Source: Ophthalmolycus amberensis (lineage: Eukaryota > Chordata > Actinopteri > Perciformes > Zoarcidae). From it: DNA of 64,000 nucleotides. This document shows, one piece after another, positions 23,855-64,000 of this stretch. The position numbers and the translations under genes were made by a program. The stretch is from the NCBI GenBank assembly GCA_024529925.1, contig JAFEUB010000786.1, positions 810,001 through 874,000 of the forward strand, in the 5' to 3' direction. Below the pieces are notes generated by a model. It was given only the letters and a program-made list of their open reading frames with translations. It was not told where the DNA came from and searched no databases. Within the stretch, counting starts at the first letter, position 1. Every line of letters starts with the position of its first letter.

Positions 23855-26800
23855 GGGTATATCTATATTCAAGACGTCTAGTAGTAGTAACGTCTTTGTG
23901 TAGTAAACAACTGTCAAATCAAATAAAGAAAGTACACATCAATTATATTTTAACAAATATTATTCTCATTTTTCAAATTTAACTGGATGGATTAGAAATA
24001 CATGAATACATGTTCTTCTCATTTCAAGTAAAATAACGGCTGGATTAAAAAATAAATTACGTCATGAAATTCAATTTAGAAAAAATATTTTCACTGAATT
24101 ACGCTGCAGCTTTAAACTCAGTCCATTCAGGGTGAAGTGAAAAATCCACAATATTATATTTTTCTCATCTTCCAAAAAGAGAAATTAGTGTTTGAAGAAT
24201 TCACCTCCATGAGTCTGTCCAGTCAGAGTCTAATGACTCTGGTCTCTCTGGACATTTCTCTCTTTTGGAGATCGTCCTATGATTTGACTTTCACATCTCA
24301 CACTACAACAGTCCTGCTCTGCTCTCTGTATCCTCGTCTCTCCCCTGTGTGTCACGGTGTGTGTACATCTCACTGAAGTCAGGAAACTTGTCAGAATACT
24401 CATATTTGATTGGCTGAGCTTCATCACGTGATGTGATTCACAACGCATTGGTCTGTGTTTTTCCTGCACCACTGAACAAGTGCCGTAAATGATGGAATAA
24501 TTCCGCTGCATAAAAAAAAGCCCTTCAAAATAAAATCACAACTTTTTCTTTTATTTTTATTTTTATTTTTGTCAGGCAAAGGCCCGCGAACCACTGAAAA
24601 CGGGTCCGCGACCCACTTTTGGGTCGCGACCCACCAGTTGAGAATCACTGGTATAGACTGTATATAAGAAATGGACATAATCGTCGTGACGTCACCCACT
24701 GGTTTGTGGACTGCCGTTTTGAAGCCTCGAGTTCGACAATTCTGCCGTCGCCATCTTGGATTATAGCCGACGCCATCTTGGCTTTTTGCAACCAGTGAAC
24801 GGAAGTGACCATATATGGAATGCGGAGGAGTGACTCTAAATGACTCTAAATGGACCATAATTTATGAAATGAACATCATGCTGTATTGAAGAAGACTTGA
24901 AACTAGAGATTGAGACCATAAATTAATGTTTACAATGTTTACTGAGGGAATAAATCAAGTGAGAAGTAGAGTCATTTTCTCATAGACTTCTATACAATCA
25001 AACTTCTTTTTGCAACCCGACGAGTCGCCCCCTCCTGGGCTTTAGGAAAAATGCAAGTTTTAAGACTTACGCAATGGCTTCACTCGTCAGCACCTGAGGT
25101 TGCCGCCTGGTTTGTAGACAATCCAGATACCCTAATGTATGTGTAACAAGGACTGTAAAAGTCAGTTTGTTATGATATGTCTCCTTTAAACTAACTTCTA
25201 GATCTAAAACTACTATCGTTCTGGTGCGTTGTCCTGCTTAAATATTTTTGTTTGCAGAAATGCCACCATAGTTTTCCAGTTTTAAAACCTGATGAAACCC
25301 ATGAGAACACCCCCGTACTTGTCCCGTTCTGCCAGTCTGGTGCAGAAACACATCGCACTTGCCAGACCACAAGGGCAATGTGGAGGGAGGATTTTGTTTT
25401 TCCTTAAAACATTCCACAACGCTCTTAAGTTCACGGGAACATTCTCCACACTGTTTACAACCAACACAAATTCCTGCCAGATACTTCATCTGAATGACAC
25501 CTCTGCAGAGAACCCTATCAACTCTTAAGAGCTGTAAGTGTTTGTGTCCAAGTGCTGCAAACAGTCCGCCAGATTTTGCCCTGTCTCTCCTCTTAAGTCA
25601 CCCACTCCACGCTCTTTGCACGGCTACAGCTGACACAGCTCAATTACAGACTGTGACAGACAGTACACAGACAGACTCCTTGATGCGTTGCAGGGCTGCG
25701 TGGATCAGGATCAGATAAAGTCCGGAGCGTGTCTAGGGGGTGAGGGCGATTCGAGATGGAACGGAGCCAAGCCACATGATGGCGTGCAGTGTTTATGCTG
25801 GTGGGATGCTCTCGAGTTGCAGAGGGGGAGGAAGTCAAGGTGCTTTTCGCAGCATCACCTTGTGCTCACTGATCCACGCAGCACTTTATGTCATGGCCAA
25901 GTTGACATCGATTTCATGTTCAGATTCGAACAAATGGAAGGCTGCAACAGTATAACATACGATTTGAATTACAGATGTCCCGTTCAGGGACCACATTCAT
26001 CCAGGAAACGTCCAACCTGTAACACACCACACTGTCACATCAGGATTGACCTGTCAGAGGGACACACGAAGTCCAAGGGGATAATATATAAAAAAAGGTC
26101 CTCGCCGTGAGTGTACCGATTAGCTGACCGCGGAGACGCTGCTGTTTAACTGTTTTACACTTCAACACCGACCTGAGGTGCTTTTTTCTGCGCTTATTCT
26201 GTTTAAATTGCTGCTTGTCTCAAGCAACTCCCAACACTCAAGTCAAGTTAGATTAATTTGATCTATAATCATGTCACATAAAAGGGCTTTTTTTCCGAAA
26301 TTAAGGAATTCTCAAATTGTCAAAAATAGCATTAATACTAATTAGGTAAAGCTCTAGAAGGCCAGTTGTATTGTAAAGTACACAAGTATTGAAGTCATCT
26401 TAATAAAATGTATTTTCTCTTTGAAAATAATCTTAGTATACTTTGCTGCTGTTCGACGGGGATCCAGCAGGTGGCTGTCGTCTTTGCAGTAGACAGCGGG
26501 GTCTAATATAATAAGTGCGTCACAGCACTTTTGCGCCCACTTTCTTAAGCGACTGGATGAGGCATTCACATCACAGCACAGGTACAGCACTCAAACAAAA
26601 GGGCCCCACTATGTTTACACTGCGCGTGCCTAAATCTGAGGGATCTTTCAGTCGCAGCACCGAACTCAGGTGCTCGTATCCCGCTCCTCGTAAACTCGAG
26701 CTGTTCCAACATATACAGCGAGAGCTGAAAGAGCGTTTCCTCTCTTTTACATCTCATACACTCGCTCTGCTGTGATCCTGACCATCTTGGGCAGTCTGTT

Positions 26801-27530
26801 CCAAAAGTGCCCATTCCCTTAATTTGTCTATATATAGCAGCGGGGGTGATGAGAGGAAAGAGGATTCTGTGAATGATCAGCCTCGCTCTCGCGACTCCAA
26901 TTGCGGCCGATTCCCTCTGAATCGCGCTGATTTGTGACTTTGCTGCGATCACTCACGCCACTTCCCCAAATTGACGGCTTTATGGGGCCAAGGGGGTCAA
27001 CCCCATACATTTAAAAACACACACACGCAACCTGCTGTGGAAAAAAACCCACCACAAAGAGCAAACATCACTTGAAAGAAACAGTCATAATCGGCGCACT
27101 GGAGACAGACAGCTATGTGTAGTATGTCTCACTGTCTCCATGTCACCTCAACGTCAGCCGTCTCGTGGCTCAAATATGGTCAACAAAGGCGTCACAGATC
27201 TGCGCAGTGTTTATCCCCCCCCCCCCCCAAACTTCAAAAAAGCGCATCAACAGATAGCCTACGGGACGGCAACTCACCAGATATTTGGCACACGCGCTGG
27301 TAGTCCTCGCAGCAGTCTCCGGTTTTCTGACAGTAGGTATCGCAGTAGCACGCCGTCTTCCTCTTGCTGTACTCGAGGCATTCGTTGTTCCGGCCGGTGC
27401 AGCAGTTGGGGCTCTCCCTCTCCCCGCAGCCCGCCTCGGCCCGCGGGATGATTCCCCCGCAGAAAAACGCGAGGTATCCGCAAACGACAAACCAACCAAG
27501 ACGCTCCGGGCTCCATCCAAGCGCTCCCAT
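14467..27530 (-). CDS. sbspon: Somatomedin-B and thrombospondin type-1 domain protein (SBSPON/RPESP-like), secreted
   Basis: Five exons: 27278-27530, 17971-18156, 17533-17623, 15140-15298, 14467-14572. They encode 264 aa in consistent phase, about the length of human SBSPON. Exon 1 gives a hydrophobic signal peptide (WFVVCGYLAFFCGG) and a somatomedin-B domain with ten cysteines in the family spacing, including CYCDTYC and GDCCEDY. Exon 2 is a TSP type-1 repeat with WGPWSSC, the CGVGSTERSR core and PPRNGGTPCP. Exons 3-5 are the family-specific C-terminus (DRCGGDGLES; PGCHGSW; CRCPPYSVLFV). It is probably an extracellular-matrix protein; the molecular role is unknown. The start is the first in-frame ATG, and the preceding frame is open but has no ATG. 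The exon 2 acceptor could be 3 nt later (18153). This gene does not belong to the human 22q11 block, so orthology to SBSPON versus a fish paralogue is open. Confidence 0.85.
16499..16530. repeat. Poly-C followed by (CA)n
   Basis: A C-homopolymer of about 11 runs directly into about 10 CA units in sbspon-like intron 3. Confidence 0.8.
18250..18580 (+). mobile_element. Truncated hAT-type non-autonomous element
   Basis: It starts with AGGGGTGCACCAATCTGAC and contains repeated GATACC/ATCGG-type motifs, as in fish hAT elements with 'GGGGTGCACCGAT' ends. The matching right terminus is absent, so it is a 5'-complete relic in sbspon-like intron 1. Confidence 0.55.
19044..19920. repeat. Cluster of microsatellites: (CA)n, (GA)n, (CA)n
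   Basis: (CA)n at about 19,044-19,072 and 19,577-19,600; (GA)n at 19,662-19,725; (CA)n at 19,877-19,920. All lie in the 9.1 kb first intron of the sbspon-like gene. Their long open frames are artefacts of dinucleotide repetition. Confidence 0.85.
20100..21925. other. Part of sbspon-like intron 1 without recognised features
   Basis: Apart from short CA and C runs near 20,230-20,460, I see no exon, conserved block or complete mobile element here. The 182-aa frame on the minus strand (21317-21865) is low-complexity and unlike any family I know. Confidence 0.5.
21930..22345 (+). repeat. Common fish interspersed repeat, degenerate copy
   Basis: Successive GCTAGCATGCTA / TTAGCGTGCTAAC motifs are followed by 'gttgacctgatgacactagaggaaaa' and 'catgttaatccatctaatagttgctga'-like text. 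This arrangement is one I recognise as an abundant percomorph repeat. The 'atccatctaatagttgctg' segment occurs again at about 22,300. No ORF. Confidence 0.5.
23475..25195 (+). repeat. Composite nested-repeat block
   Basis: The outer parts (23,475-23,729 and about 25,135-25,195, ending 'gatatgtctcctttaaa') look like one common fish repeat. Inside lies a copy of the 'tatataagaaatggac...' family (24,651-about 25,130), and within its left edge sits a complete hAT element (23738-24650). The order of insertion follows from the hAT duplication. Confidence 0.55.
23738..24650. mobile_element. Complete non-autonomous hAT (Charlie-type) transposon, 913 bp
   Basis: The terminal inverted repeats are CAGTGGTTCTCAACTGGT on the left and its near-perfect complement on the right (CAGTGATTCTCAACTGGT when reversed). 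The element is flanked by an exact 8-bp target-site duplication GTATAGAC at 23730-23737 and 24651-24658. There is no transposase ORF. The interior holds a 56-bp palindrome built on (AT)n at 23804-23859. Confidence 0.92.
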
Positions 27531-28384
27531 GACGAAATAACTTGCCCCGGGGGTCCACCACTTGCTCACACGCACACGCACGCACACACACACGCGCGCA
27601 CACACACAGTCCGCTTGGAGCTGAGTTATGTTATAAAGACACTGGTGCTGTTTTCTAAATATAAATCCAAATCCCAGGTAAGTTCTGCATTGACACCTTG
27701 ACGCGAACAACTGATGCGTAAAAGTGGAGCCAGTGTGCGCACCGGCTCTCCTCTATCCGTGTGTTGGACACCGCCCCTTACAGCTACTGTTGGCGTACAG
27801 TCTCTCCCCCCCCCCCCTCCCCCCCCCTCCCCTCTCTCTGACTAGTTGCTCAATCCGTTGCTCAACAAACGAGTGAGTGATTGCAGAATGTCTTATTATT
27901 AACTCGGAGTGTTTTCCGCTCCTGAGACAAGTGACATGCAAATGAAGAAGACGTTCAGTTTTGGGGAAAGCCTCTCAAAATGAACCCCAATAGAGGCATT
28001 CACAGTGGCTTACAGCGTTGCACTAAAACTGGAGCCAAAATATTTATATGGAATCACAAATTTAAAAACAGCAGCTACACGCGAATGGACAGATACCTGC
28101 GGAGAGTTGCCCACGTCAGTTTAGCTTCCAATCAGAAAATCCCGTTCAGCACCACGGACAGCGGCGCTGCCACTTTATGTCGAAATCGGTAAATAGAAGA
28201 GAGAAGTTTACATGAAAGTAAGAGTCAATCAGCACAGTGGTCCTTTTTTGAGACATAAAGGAGACATATCACAGGTCAATGGGGAAATACTACATTAAAA
28301 GTGCTGTGAATGTGCTGCTGCTAAATATCCACGTTGTGTTTGATGCATTCATCTGTAACAAGCATCCTGAGGTAGAGGATTAAC

Positions 28385-28417
28385 TTTAAGATAACCAGGC
28401 CTGTTGGTTATCTTAAA
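28385..28417. repeat. Perfect 13-bp hairpin
   Basis: The left arm TTTAAGATAACCA (28385-28397) is exactly complementary to TGGTTATCTTAAA (28405-28417), with a 7-nt loop. The function is unknown. Confidence 0.8.
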
Positions 28418-29317
28418 CTTCAACAAATGAGCTCACCGAGCCTCTGAAGTCACAACAGCAACAAGATAACGAGGTGCCACACACACCAGTTGGGTCCCAC
28501 ACTAAATCGAAGGGGTCATGCAAAGGTTAAAGGGTATTAGAAAGAAACTGTCAATTACAAATATACATTTATCTTATGATTTGGCTTTTTTACTTGTGAA
28601 ATATGGACATTTTGACTACCTCAGGGCAAAACAATGCTTCAAATGAGAGGGTAAATTGCTTAACTTTGAACTCAGGTCATTATTAAGGCCATAACCTGTG
28701 ATGTGATGTCACAAGGGGTCACAAGCCAAAAGAGACAGACCAAAACATGTCTTAAAAACAATGAGAGACAAACCAAACTCAAACAAAAACATGTGACAGG
28801 GTACATATCTGTAAAGATATTTAGAAAAAAAAAAACTCAAATAAAATCCAATGTACTTGGTTTATGTCCACCTCTGAGTATTTGCACATGTTGGGCAAAA
28901 TAAAGAAGCGGAGCTTTAAAGCCGCCGCTCTCAGATCAACAGGGAGGCTTAACTTTTTCATCTCTGGAGTTTTGATGATGATCTGAAGGCCTGAGCTGTG
29001 TGGCTGATGTCTGTGAAGATGATGAGAGATTCTTCGGCAATCTTTGGCCCAATCCTCTCTCCAGCAGCAGAGAGGAGGACGGAGTGATGATGTTAGGATG
29101 AAGGGAGGTGGGTAGATTCTTTGACCCATCTCATAAAGCCCTATTGTACAGATACAACGCGAGAGGAGGCCTCTCTCATCACTGATCACTGTGTGTGTGT
29201 GTGTGTGTGTGTGTGCGTGCGTGTGTCTGAGCAGGAGGAGGGCTTCACAGATGTGTTTGAAGCTCTGACAACAGCTCCACCTACTGTTTAAAGAAGAACT
29301 GTTTGGCATGCACACAC

Positions 29318-30011
29318 CAGTGGTGGAAAGTAAATCAGCACTGTGCTTTCCAAAGGTATTGATGGTGTTTTTATACTTCTACTCTACATTTTGGAGGCAC
29401 ACACTGCACGTTATACTCCACTACATTTACTTGAAAGCTTTAGTTATGTTGCAGATTCAGTTGTTAAATACAAAATGTCAACAAACAAATTTGTATTATT
29501 ATAGATTGAAGCACCCAGCAGTATGAAGTAATTCAAATTAGTCCCACCTTTACCAGCTGCAACATTAAAGTGATACTTACATTAAAGGTGCAACATACAG
29601 GATTCAGAGCGTTAATATAGCAGGGAACGACTATTGTCTAAGATATAGTGAAGCGTAGCTCCCGCCCTCTGGTTCCCACTCAGGCTAACACTGTTAGCTC
29701 TGGCAGCACTGTTGCCATTGTTTGCACTGTCAGCGCCGTTAGCTGCGAGCCGCCGGCTCAACCGTCGTCATGCAGAGTCGTTTTATACCGCTGAGATGCA
29801 ATCAAAGTGCTCCCAATCTCGTGTTTAGCACCTTTAACAGGTCAATAATCCAATATCACTCTGAAATGGACCATTCTGCATAATGAGCGCTTTTACTTTT
29901 GGTACTTAAAGTATATTTTGATGCCAATACTTTATTTTTACCCAAGAAAATTTGGAATGCTTTACTTTTACTTAAGTAGGCTATAAGATTTAAATACTTC
30001 TCCCACCACCG
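29318..30011. mobile_element. hAT-type MITE of the CAGTGGTGGAAAG family
   Basis: It begins CAGTGGTGGAAAG and ends CTTCTCCCACCACCG, matching inverted ends. The flanking octamers GCACACAC and ACTCACAC agree at 6 of 8 positions. The interior has the typical 'ACTTTTACTTTTGGTACTTAAAG' composition of this fish family. It carries a second element inserted at 29582-29837. Confidence 0.75.
29582..29837. mobile_element. TTAA-flanked MITE nested in the hAT-type element
   Basis: The ends are TTAA-AGGTGC and GCACCT-TTAA, a TTAA duplication plus a 6-bp inverted repeat, as piggyBac-type elements leave. Removing it restores the expected continuous text of the host MITE. The superfamily is inferred from the target site only. 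Confidence 0.6.
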
Positions 30012-31130
30012 ACTCACACACAATATTTCAGCACAGATTCCTCACTTCCTCATTCGGGACAAAACATCCACTACATGCTGTCCTCACATCCCTTCTTCTG
30101 CAGAGAGCTTCGCATTCCTTCTCACAACAAACACTGGCGCACCGTGGATTTGACGTGTGTGTGTGAGCGCGAGAAAGAGAGAGATGGATAGCTAGACTAC
30201 ATGAGCATCAGCCAAAACCGGAACAATGAGTCCCCTGTTCGATTCCTCCCCTACTTGCCCCCCATGGCTTGTCCCAACGTGAGCTGCTGCAACCCAAAGA
30301 CCAGAACAGAGGAACCAGAGAAGGAGGGTAACAAGAAAACAACCAGTCTGCATGCAGCTCCAGTTTTCAGATGCTTGTTTTAATGAGTTTTAAGCCCCTC
30401 CCCTGTTTATTGTACAAGCTTCATCATAAAGTACACACACACACACACACACGCTGTAACAATCACATTTTCTCTTGGATATTTGGCAGTATGGAACATT
30501 TTGTTTGGTCAAACAGGAAAAAAAAAAAAAAAAAAAAAAAGATGAAAATAGATGAAAATAGAGAAACATAACACATCAGTATTTCGATACAATTACTGCA
30601 GTAATAGACACAGCTGTGACCATTTTCATAAACATTTGTTTATGACCGGACCACAGAAATCTCAAATTGCAGTGGAGAACAGATGGGGGATATTTCTCAG
30701 CAAAAGGCACTTTTGAAAAGACCTTTACAGTAAAAGAAGCAGCAACAGGTTAAATATATGATATGATATGATGATACAATGAATTGCGGGAAATTCCACC
30801 TGAGAGTGATTTACTGGAAGAAGAAAAAAGTGAATAAATGTGTACAGTAGAAGAATATTTCTCATCTAGGGAACTTTTTGTCAGGATATGACTGCTTCTA
30901 TTAAGGGGGAAAAAAGAGATCCGAGGTTACTTGGTCTCTCTGACTTAAGTGTACCGGTATTTGGGTCATTTAGACTCGGTGAAATACAGCAATACAATAT
31001 TTGACCTAACATCTTAAAAACACCTTTACACCCCGACCCGATCACAGGAGACACACAAAACTCGACACAAGTGGCACAAATTCACCGAAAATAATCCCTC
31101 AACAGTGTCCATATTTAACATTCAACTTTC

Positions 31131-31900
31131 AATAAATATATTTATTACGTATGTCACAATACAAGTCATATATTCTCTTGTTAACATCATTAGGCTACTC
31201 TGAACACACGTTCATAATTTGGCACAGGAATGAAATATGTCACACTTTACAATTAGACTATAGACTATGCTGGTAATCTACACTGTATGAAAATAATCGG
31301 CGTGTTCTAAACGTAAAATCTTTCTATTAAAGGCTTAGTTATGGACGTTGCTGCAGTTCATGTGACCGTAAACTGCAACCAGTGGATCCTCTGGATTTAA
31401 AACCATATTAGGCACAAGAAAAAGCAGAGAGCAACACCAGCTAAATCGAGAAAAATCCAGTTTGACACGCGCATATACTCACAGTAAACATCAGTAGAAC
31501 AGCTGTTGGTGACTAGGAATGATGTTCTTCACTGACAGAGGGCTTTTTTTCTTTTTTTAGAAAGAAGGTTTAAGAAAGTGAGCCACATAATTTCTGCAAA
31601 AATTTTGTTTTAAAAGAATCATGTTGGAGAGCCTAGATTCACATTTAGAAATGATGTATACGTAGGGTGAAGCATCTTTTTGTCACAGTTATTTGGCTAA
31701 CTTTATAATCCCACTTGTGAAATCGACCCTTGGTGGCAGCAAAGCTCTGCACACACTCCAGCTGTCCAGATGTGCACAACACTGGGCCTCTTTTTAGGCT
31801 TTTTTTTACTTCTCCGCTGCCCCGAGCCGGTGAGCTCTTTCACTCCCTGGTTAGCATACGACACTGATCCAATCTGATGGGAGGCAGGGAGTCCGGCAGA
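31131..31900 (-). other. slc25a1: slc25a1 3' UTR with poly(A) signal
   Basis: Downstream of the TGA (31901-31903) the minus strand shows AATAAA, read as TTTATT at 31141-31146. This gives a UTR of about 0.75 kb. No other feature was seen. Confidence 0.5.
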
Positions 31901-49281
<17,381 letters not shown>

Positions 49282-49830
49282 AATTGCCAGGAAATGCACA
49301 CAAAAATATACCACCAAAAAAAGCTTCTACTCTAATTATCTATATTTTCAAGTGGCTTGAAGTGGAGCGGAGCGCGCGACACATGCACAGCTGCCGTCTG
49401 GTGCGCTCTCCTGGAGGATGCAGGTGACCTGGGTTGAGACTCCAGCGGAGCTCTCTCTCTGTTGACAGTGGGCGTACACTGGGACCGTCGAGGAAGTTGG
49501 GATGTTCTATAGGCAATGGCTGTTAGTTGTAACCATGGCAACGTCGTATCACGACGGTAGTGCGTAAGTAGAGCGGAGCGAACCGGAAGCGAGGAGGGGC
49601 GGCGCACGAGGAGTCGTCTCCGCGTCTGGCTGCCGCGTGGAACTTGGCGGTTTTTCTCCAGGAAGCGATTGGGATTTATTTGTTTTAATAAACTGCAGAG
49701 CCTGTTGTGCGACAATGGGTCGATGGTTGGTGACACTCTCTGGGTGCTTGCGCGAGAGTAGAGCGGCTACTTTTATTCCACAGTAGAAGAAGACGGAGAT
49801 GAAGAAGAAGAAGGGCGGGGCTACAGCCTG
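49282..49830 (-). promoter_or_regulatory. slc25a1: slc25a1 promoter region
   Basis: CpG-richer DNA upstream of the slc25a1 ATG. It contains an ETS-like ACCGGAAGC at about 49,582-49,590 and GC boxes GGGGCGG (49,596-49,602) and GGGCGGGGCT (49,813-49,822). The transcription start is not visible. Confidence 0.4.
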
Positions 49831-50786
49831 TCTGTATTACCATCTGAATGCAGCCCAGCGGGGGAGAATACATTCCTATTCCCGTTATTAAATCGTTTTA
49901 CCACCAAAACCTTCCGCACCCCCACTCCCCCCAGCAGCTGGCGGTAATTGGTCCAAACATGCCAGCCACGGCCTCTCCAAACAAACAGGCAGCGGCTCCT
50001 AACACAAACATAAACCATCAATCAGGCCTTGGCAGCTCGGTTACAACCGTGTCAGTCTGGGATTTAACAAGGATATGGAAAAAAGGGTGCAACAGGGAGA
50101 AACCCGGATCAAAACCACCGCTCACCTACCTCCAGAAACACAGACACAACAGAGGCCCTAGAGAGCGTGCACACATATCTCCCCTGACGTAAATGAAGTA
50201 GAAAAATACACTGCGTGTTTAACTGTATGTTACTCTCTTGACTCGTGCAGAAAAAGTAAGTGCCCGCGCTTTCGCTTTCCGCTTGGACATCGACCACGCA
50301 CGCGGTGGGACAGGGCTCATAATCACTGCATTACGCGCGGATCGACGGGAAGTAAACACATGAACTGTCACCGGTTGGAGCAGCCTCGCCTCAACACTTC
50401 GCCATTTATTAACCAGCTGTTTTTTTTGTTTTGTGTTTTTTCATTTTCTTACAAAAATCATTATGCTTTTTAAGACTACCACACGCACGCGCATACACAC
50501 ACTATAGACAGTACATCCCATAATATTTGACTCCTTTGATTAGTTAGGTGTTTCAATATATCTTAAATTATACCGTTTTCAGTAAACTATGATTTTTTTT
50601 TGACCAACTGGCACCAGGATGTGAGCTAATGCGCCTCCATCTCAAGTCTGTCTGAGCTTCATCGCAGCTTCCGGTTATGAGCGTTTCAACGTTAGTAATA
50701 CTTGATATACTTGAGAGTAACATGAAAATTGTGCTCCTGGTTGCAGCAGTATAGTTTAGCGGCACATGCACAGACTACAGCATATT
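49831..50786. other. Intergenic DNA between slc25a1 and cltcl1
   Basis: No exon, RNA gene or complete mobile element was recognised. It contains the short T-rich and CA-rich runs near 50,415-50,510. Confidence 0.5.
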
Positions 50787-51688
50787 TTTATTATTATTTA
50801 TTTCACCACTTTCTTTCTGTCACAAGCATCCTGGAACTCCAGATCCAACAAAGTCGACCGATGAGATCGATCGCTCCGATTCAGCGAAAAAGAGTTTTTT
50901 TGCAGCTGCGAGGGGACGGACATTTCATTGAGTGTCTCTTGGTTTTGGTGATGTGTCCTTTCAAAGCCTTTTTTGGCTACACACGCACGCACATGCACAG
51001 AATACCGTAACCTCATAAACAAGTGTTCTTAATTGGTACAGCAAACACTTTGTACCTGTTGTGAGAGGACAAACAAAAACTATTGCACAGTAACCGTCTT
51101 TCCAATCAGATCATGAGACAGTTGTGGAATTAAACATTAGAGTCCTTTTTGTTGTTTTTTGCCCCCTCCTCAAAAGTGTGTAAGGCCGTAGCAGTACTTT
51201 TACAACTCCTCGGTAACAAAGTCTCTTCCTCATCAGTGCTGAATCTCTGGGAAAAAATAAAAATAACAAAAAGCTGCTCTATGGTTAATAAAGTCTACAT
51301 GGAACAGCAGGACAGAGAGGTTTGGCATCACTAAGGTTGTCCTTGGGTTTTTGTTAAATTCTCTAGGAGCTGAGAGGTGACTTCATGCTGTGTAGATCAG
51401 TAATGCAGCTGTAACGTCCAAGTGGAAAAGAGGGAAAGTGGAAAGGGAAGGGGGGGGGTCCAACAGCCTTCCAGTCCTTCCGAAGTGCGCGTGGATACAG
51501 TAGAGGCGAAGGGTTTCTATTGCAGTTTCAGTGGCGTCCTATTGGGAATGACGGCCCGGTTGAGTTTCAGGTGTCGACCCGGAGCACCACGGTCCAGTGT
51601 GGTTCAGGTCCAAGGTGTGTGTGTGTGTGTGTGTGTGTGTTAGGAGGGAGAGAGGGGGCGGGCGAGGCAGGGAGGGGGCCGGGGCCTC
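50787..51688 (-). other. cltcl1: cltcl1 3' UTR with poly(A) signals
   Basis: Two reverse-strand AATAAA hexamers (TTTATT at 50787-50792 and 50797-50802) lie about 0.9 kb past the TAA. A (GT)n microsatellite at 51615-51641 falls within this UTR. Confidence 0.5.
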
Positions 51689-63967
<12,279 letters not shown>

Positions 63968-64000
63968 CTAAAAGGAGGAGTCAGAAAAAGGAAAAGTAAA

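Larger units (their letters stand above)
27531..31130. other. Intergenic region between sbspon-like promoter and slc25a1 3' end
   Basis: No coding exon was recognised. Contents are CA/CGCA runs at 27,565-27,609 just upstream of the sbspon-like start, C-rich runs at about 27,808-27,828, a hairpin at 28385-28417, a (GT)n at 29,189-29,224, a nested transposon pair at 29318-30011, (CA)n at about 30,433-30,452, and an A-run at about 30,519-30,540. Confidence 0.6.

Overview
This window is vertebrate nuclear DNA, most likely from a spiny-rayed (percomorph) teleost. The evidence is small exons with canonical GT/AG introns, very dense CA/GT, GA/CT and TA microsatellites, fish-type hAT-like elements with intact target-site duplications, and several interspersed sequences that I recognise as common in percomorph genomes. 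I see no bacterial, viral, tRNA, rRNA or CRISPR features.

Layout from left to right. (1) 1-6,991, minus strand: the first 16 coding exons of pi4ka (phosphatidylinositol 4-kinase III alpha), running off the left edge before the kinase domain. (2) 6,992-7,384: a compact head-to-head promoter with a perfect CRE, shared by pi4ka and snap29. (3) 7,3xx-about 10,945, plus strand: complete snap29. (4) 10,946-27,530: a gene-free stretch, then a minus-strand sbspon-like gene (somatomedin B plus thrombospondin type-1 secreted protein) with a 9.1 kb first intron full of repeats. (5) 27,531-31,130: intergenic, with nested transposons. (6) 31,130-49,281, minus strand: slc25a1 (mitochondrial citrate carrier) in nine exons; its introns hold a 587-bp CT tract, palindromes, a tetranucleotide array and a hAT element. 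(7) 49,282-50,786: slc25a1 promoter and intergenic DNA. (8) 50,787-63,967+, minus strand: the last 19 coding exons of a clathrin heavy chain that best fits cltcl1 (CHC22), continuing past the right edge.

pi4ka, snap29, slc25a1 and cltcl1 all lie in human 22q11.21, so this is conserved vertebrate synteny; the sbspon-like gene is not part of that human block. The genes are not an operon, but three of them serve membrane traffic (PI4P synthesis, SNARE fusion, clathrin coat) and one feeds cytosolic citrate.

Exon boundaries were read by hand from splice signals, reading phase and family knowledge. Coding lengths agree with phase in every exon except three: pi4ka exons 1 and 9 and slc25a1 exon 4 each carry one surplus base. 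I read these as probable assembly insertions rather than three dead genes. No undescribed biological system was found. The most notable items are a CHC22-type clathrin that keeps the Hsc70-type QLML tail, the three frameshifts, the nested transposons with exact duplications, the giant CT tract with a 12-bp higher-order unit, and several perfect palindromes.
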